Shown here piece after piece: positions 61,614 through 64,000 of a stretch of 64,000 bases of DNA. Every line of letters starts with the position of its first letter. The stretch's first letter is position 1. Under the pieces are notes generated by a model that searched no databases, had not been told where the DNA came from, and saw only the letters and a list, made by a program, of their open reading frames with translations. The DNA is from Mycobacterium sp. (GTDB lineage: Bacteria > Actinomycetota > Actinomycetes > Mycobacteriales > Mycobacteriaceae). Location: assembly GCA_025965895.1 (NCBI GenBank), contig JAOPWC010000149.1, positions 23,987 to 87,986 on the forward strand, written 5' to 3'. A program made the position numbers and the translations under genes.

Positions 61614-62954
61614 ATGACGAACCACCCGAGGTACTCGCCGCCGCCGCAGCAACCGGGAAATCGATCCGGGCCGAACAACCCTGGGCCGCAACAATACCCG
61701 CGGCAGCCGGGGCCCGGGGGCTATCAGCAACCCTACGACTGGCGATACGCCCAGCAGCAGCCGTACCGGCAGCCCTATGGCCCGTACCGCGATCCGCGTC
61801 AGGTCCCCCTGGTCGTTCCTCCGGCGGGTACCCCTGGCCAACCTCAGAAGCGTTCGCGCGGAGGCGGTTTGATGGCCGGCGCGTTGGCAATCGCCGTGGT
61901 CTCCGCCGGTATCGGTGGTGCGGTCGCGGTGGCCGTTCAGCCGGATCACCGGACCACGAGCACGATGGTCACCGCCCAGGGCGCCGCACCCAGCCAGCCT
62001 GCGGCGAACGCGCCGACGGGATCCGTCGAGCAGGTTGCGACGAAGGTCGTGCCCAGTGTCGTGAAGCTGGAGACGCAGATGGGTCGGCAGTCCGAAGAGG
62101 GCTCCGGGATTGTCCTGTCGTCCGATGGGCTAATCCTGACGAACAACCATGTGGTGGCAGCGGCCGCCAAGGGAGCGCCCGGCGCCGGCAATGCCACGAC
62201 GACCGTCACGTTGAGTGACGGGCGCACGGGGCCGTTCACCGTCGTCGGTATGGACCCGGCCAGCGATATCGCGGTGGTTCGGGTGCAGGGAATGTCCAGT
62301 CTTACCCCGGTCACGCTCGGGTCGTCGTCCAACTTGCGCGTGGGTCAGAACGTGGTGGCCGTCGGCTCACCGCTGGGCCTGACGGGCACCGTCACCACAG
62401 GCATCATCAGTGCGCTGGACCGGCCGGTGTCGACCGCCGGCGACACTGCCAACCAGAACACCGTGCTCGACGCCATCCAGACCGACGCCGCGATCAACCC
62501 CGGTAACTCCGGCGGCGCCCTGGTCAACATGAACGGTGAGCTGATCGGCGTCAACTCCGCGATCGCGACCATGGGCGGCGAGTCGCCCGACGCGCAGAGC
62601 GGGTCGATCGGGCTCGGCTTCGCGATTCCGGTTGACCAGGCCAAGCGCATCGCCGACGAGCTGATCCAGACGGGATCGGCCTCGCACGCCTCGCTGGGTG
62701 TGCAGGTGCAAAGCGATCCAAACACACACGGTGCGAAGATCGTTGACGTCACGAACGGCGGTGCGGCCGCAGCGGCCGGCCTGCCCAACGGCGCGGTGGT
62801 GACCAAGCTCGACGACCGGGTGATCGACGGCGCCGACGCGCTGGTGGCGGCCGTGCGGTCCAAGGCGCCCGGCGACAAGGTGACACTGACCTACTCGGCA
62901 CCACCGGGCGGCAACCAGACTGTTCAGGTCACGCTTGGCAAGGCCCAGCAGTGA
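61614..62954 (+). CDS. pepD: HtrA-like serine protease PepD
   Basis: 446 residues from ATG 61614; TTG 61545 is an in-frame alternative adding 23 residues. A Pro/Gln/Tyr-rich cytoplasmic start, one membrane helix (about 86-108), then an exported trypsin-like domain with His179, Asp218 and Ser299 (NNHVV, SDIAVV, NPGNSGGA), and a C-terminal PDZ domain (GVQVQSDPNTHGAKIVDV). It degrades and chaperones misfolded envelope proteins, and is controlled by MprAB. Confidence 0.95.
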   Translation: MTNHPRYSPPPQQPGNRSGPNNPGPQQYPRQPGPGGYQQPYDWRYAQQQPYRQPYGPYRDPRQVPLVVPPAGTPGQPQKRSRGGGLMAGALAIAVVSAGIGGAVAVAVQPDHRTTSTMVTAQGAAPSQPAANAPTGSVEQVATKVVPSVVKLETQMGRQSEEGSGIVLSSDGLILTNNHVVAAAAKGAPGAGNATTTVTLSDGRTGPFTVVGMDPASDIAVVRVQGMSSLTPVTLGSSSNLRVGQNVVAVGSPLGLTGTVTTGIISALDRPVSTAGDTANQNTVLDAIQTDAAINPGNSGGALVNMNGELIGVNSAIATMGGESPDAQSGSIGLGFAIPVDQAKRIADELIQTGSASHASLGVQVQSDPNTHGAKIVDVTNGGAAAAAGLPNGAVVTKLDDRVIDGADALVAAVRSKAPGDKVTLTYSAPPGGNQTVQVTLGKAQQ

Positions 62955-63037
62955 TGAGCCTCTCGGGCGACGAACGGACGGCGCTGATCGTGAGAGTGGC
63001 TGCGCCGCTGACGGCGGCCAGATATACGGTTGCATCC

Positions 63038-63535
63038 ATGGAGAAGCCAGCGGAGTTGGTGGGCCGGGCGCTGGTCGTGGTGGTCGACGACCGCACCGCA
63101 CATGGTGACGAAGAGGATCACAGCGGCCCGTTGGTCACTGAGCTCCTCACCGAGGCGGGTTTCGTGGTGGACGGCGTCGTCGCGGTCGCGGCCGACGAGG
63201 TCGAGATCCGCAACGCGTTGAACACCGCGGTCATCGGGGGGGTGGATCTGGTGGTGTCAGTGGGCGGCACCGGCGTCACGCCGCGCGACGTCACGCCGGA
63301 GGCCACTCGCGACATCCTCGACCGTGAACTACTGGGCATCGCGGAGGCGTTGCGGGCATCGGGGTTGTCGGCGGGCATCATCGACGCCGGCTTGTCCCGG
63401 GGCCTGGCCGGCATCTCGGGCAGCACGCTCGTGGTGAACTTGGCCGGCTCGCGATACGCGGTTCGCGATGGCATGGCGACGCTCAATCCGCTGGCGACCC
63501 AGATCATCGGACAGCTTTCAAGCCTGGAGATCTAA
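63038..63535 (+). CDS. moaB2: MoaB/Mog-like molybdopterin adenylyltransferase homologue
   Basis: 165 residues from ATG 63038 (MEKPAELVGRALVVVVDDRTAHGDE); GTG 62951, overlapping the pepD stop, is an alternative giving 194 residues. Mog-type fold with GGVDLVVSVGGTGVTPRDVTPEATRDIL and NPLATQII. In M. tuberculosis this gene (Rv0984) has the same place and a role in binding sigE with PepD rather than in cofactor synthesis has been proposed (as I recall). An AGATATACG stretch 12-16 bases upstream could be a leaderless promoter. Confidence 0.88.
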   Translation: MEKPAELVGRALVVVVDDRTAHGDEEDHSGPLVTELLTEAGFVVDGVVAVAADEVEIRNALNTAVIGGVDLVVSVGGTGVTPRDVTPEATRDILDRELLGIAEALRASGLSAGIIDAGLSRGLAGISGSTLVVNLAGSRYAVRDGMATLNPLATQIIGQLSSLEI

Positions 63536-63635
63536 CTTCCGGGCCAGGCTCATTAAAGCGGGTGACCGCACTAAAGCGGGCAGCGTCACCTCCTCTGGCC
63601 AAACTTCGGGAGATGAGCCCACGAAGCCGAAAGCG

Positions 63636-63661
63636 GCCTCCGCGGACCCGCCCGCGGAGGC
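63636..63661 (+). terminator. strong hairpin after moaB2
   Basis: A 10-base perfect stem GCCTCCGCGG/CCGCGGAGGC with a 6-base loop, followed by TGATTCTTA. It lacks a full T tract, as is common for mycobacterial terminators. Confidence 0.7.
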
Positions 63662-63731
63662 TGATTCTTAATCGGCGTTGCTGCCGAGAGTTGGCGTAAC
63701 CTCGATGAAACACGAGGTCAGGTAGTCCTAA

Positions 63732-63747
63732 TGTGATCTTCGTCACA
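63732..63747. promoter_or_regulatory. perfect CRP-type site
   Basis: TGTGATCTTCGTCACA matches TGTGA-N6-TCACA fully. A possible -10, TAATGT (63729-63734), overlaps its left end and the ribosome site AGGGGAGG (63747-63754) its right end. Binding would most likely repress the following small gene. Confidence 0.8.
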
Positions 63748-63760
63748 GGGGAGGCCCACA

Positions 63761-63880
63761 GTGAGCCGCGGACCGAAGCACGATCGGGCGGCAGTTAATG
63801 AGGTGTTTGGCGAAGCGTTGCCCGAATCGTCGTCTGACGACCGTGCGCATGATCCCCGCCCCGATCAAGATGAGCATTAG
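63761..63880 (+). CDS. small reading frame ending at TAG, possibly truncated
   Basis: GTG 63761 has a near-ideal ribosome site AGGGGAGG 6 bases before it. The 39 residues read VSRGPKHDRAAVNEVFGEA then LPESSSDDRAHDPRPDQDEH, then TAG. In the same frame the sequence goes on as QWLNENVPPHHR and stops at TGA 63917. The W-x-x-N-x-PPHH ending is what small conserved actinobacterial proteins of about 50 residues show, from memory. So the TAG probably interrupts a gene of 52 codons. Function unknown. Confidence 0.6.
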   Translation: MSRGPKHDRAAVNEVFGEALPESSSDDRAHDPRPDQDEH

Positions 63881-63972
63881 CAATGGCTCAATGAGAATGT
63901 TCCGCCGCACCACCGTTGAGAGTGCTTCGTCGCAGCTTGAGCCCCGAAAACAGGCGTTATGCGTTGGTTTTG

Positions 63973-63990
63973 GTTCCCAGCGATGGGAAC
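63973..63990. terminator. short hairpin near right edge
   Basis: GTTCCCA-GCGA-TGGGAAC, a 7-base perfect stem with a 4-base loop, followed by another GGTTCCC copy. It could end transcription of the small gene or serve a gene beyond the window. Confidence 0.45.
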
Positions 63991-64000
63991 AGGTTCCCCA

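Noticed and set aside
63468..63671. 67-codon frame after moaB2
   Set aside because: It starts inside moaB2, has no ribosome site, and its end spans the terminator hairpin.

Overview
The window is about 70% GC actinobacterial DNA and is almost certainly a Mycobacterium or Mycolicibacterium chromosome. From about 14 kb to the right edge the gene order can be read against my knowledge of the M. tuberculosis Rv0944-Rv0984 segment: Fpg/Nei glycosylase, SDR, pgi, chorismate mutase, uvrD1/pcrA, M23 peptidase, sucC-sucD, LLM oxidoreductase, DUF5336 protein, perM, purN-purH, MoxR/VWA pair, DUF1707 protein, echA7-fadE12-accA2-accD2-fadE13-(DUF1446), rpmF, mprA-mprB-pepD-moaB2. Extra genes interrupt this backbone. 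They are an aldehyde dehydrogenase, an acyltransferase and hypX between pgi and chorismate mutase; an LLM enzyme and a ruined regulator after sucD; and a block of stress-type regulators at 42.5-47.4 kb.

Layout. 0-4.8 kb: a (+) operon clpB (cut by the left edge), zinc-ribbon thioredoxin, UBP zinc finger, and a three-part cNMP-like/thioredoxin-fold/TrxR-like flavoprotein. 4.8-8.2 kb: a GT39 membrane glycosyltransferase divergent from a small exported protein, then an LLM oxidoreductase. 8.2-13 kb: a broken GAF-ANTAR regulator, a small Ala/His-rich protein, and a (-) operon cheB / STAS-HATPase / cheR-PAS, unexpected in a non-motile genus. 13-18.9 kb: dienelactone hydrolase, cobF, YvlD-type membrane protein, Fpg/Nei, SDR, pgi. 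18.9-24.4 kb: aldehyde dehydrogenase, OafA-SGNH acyltransferase, hypX. 24.6-42.5 kb: housekeeping backbone (DNA repair helicase, cell-wall hydrolase, TCA cycle, purine synthesis, MoxR/VWA). 42.5-50.3 kb: GAF-ANTAR, PucR-like regulator, wrecked MEDS gene, STAS protein, AraC regulator, DUF1707 protein, another gene remnant and a flavin monooxygenase. 50.4-58.9 kb: a tightly overlapping (-) acyl-CoA carboxylase/dehydrogenase/hydratase operon under a near-perfect palindrome. 59-63.5 kb: rpmF, mprAB, pepD, moaB2. The last 450 bases hold a hairpin, a perfect CRP-type site and a small reading frame interrupted by TAG.

How the genes work together: mprA and pepD each carry a direct TCTCAG-type repeat of period 11 upstream, consistent with MprA autoregulation and control of pepD. 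sucC/sucD, pgi, purN/purH and chorismate mutase serve central metabolism. The 50-59 kb operon looks like a complete branched or isoprenoid acyl-CoA degradation route. At least three regulators are unambiguously pseudogenised (GAF-ANTAR, AraC/PucR-like, MEDS), with a fourth probable unrecognised remnant at 48.1-48.7 kb. This suggests decay of accessory stress-signalling genes. No tRNA, rRNA, CRISPR array, insertion sequence or prophage was seen. All homology calls are from reading the sequence, without searches.
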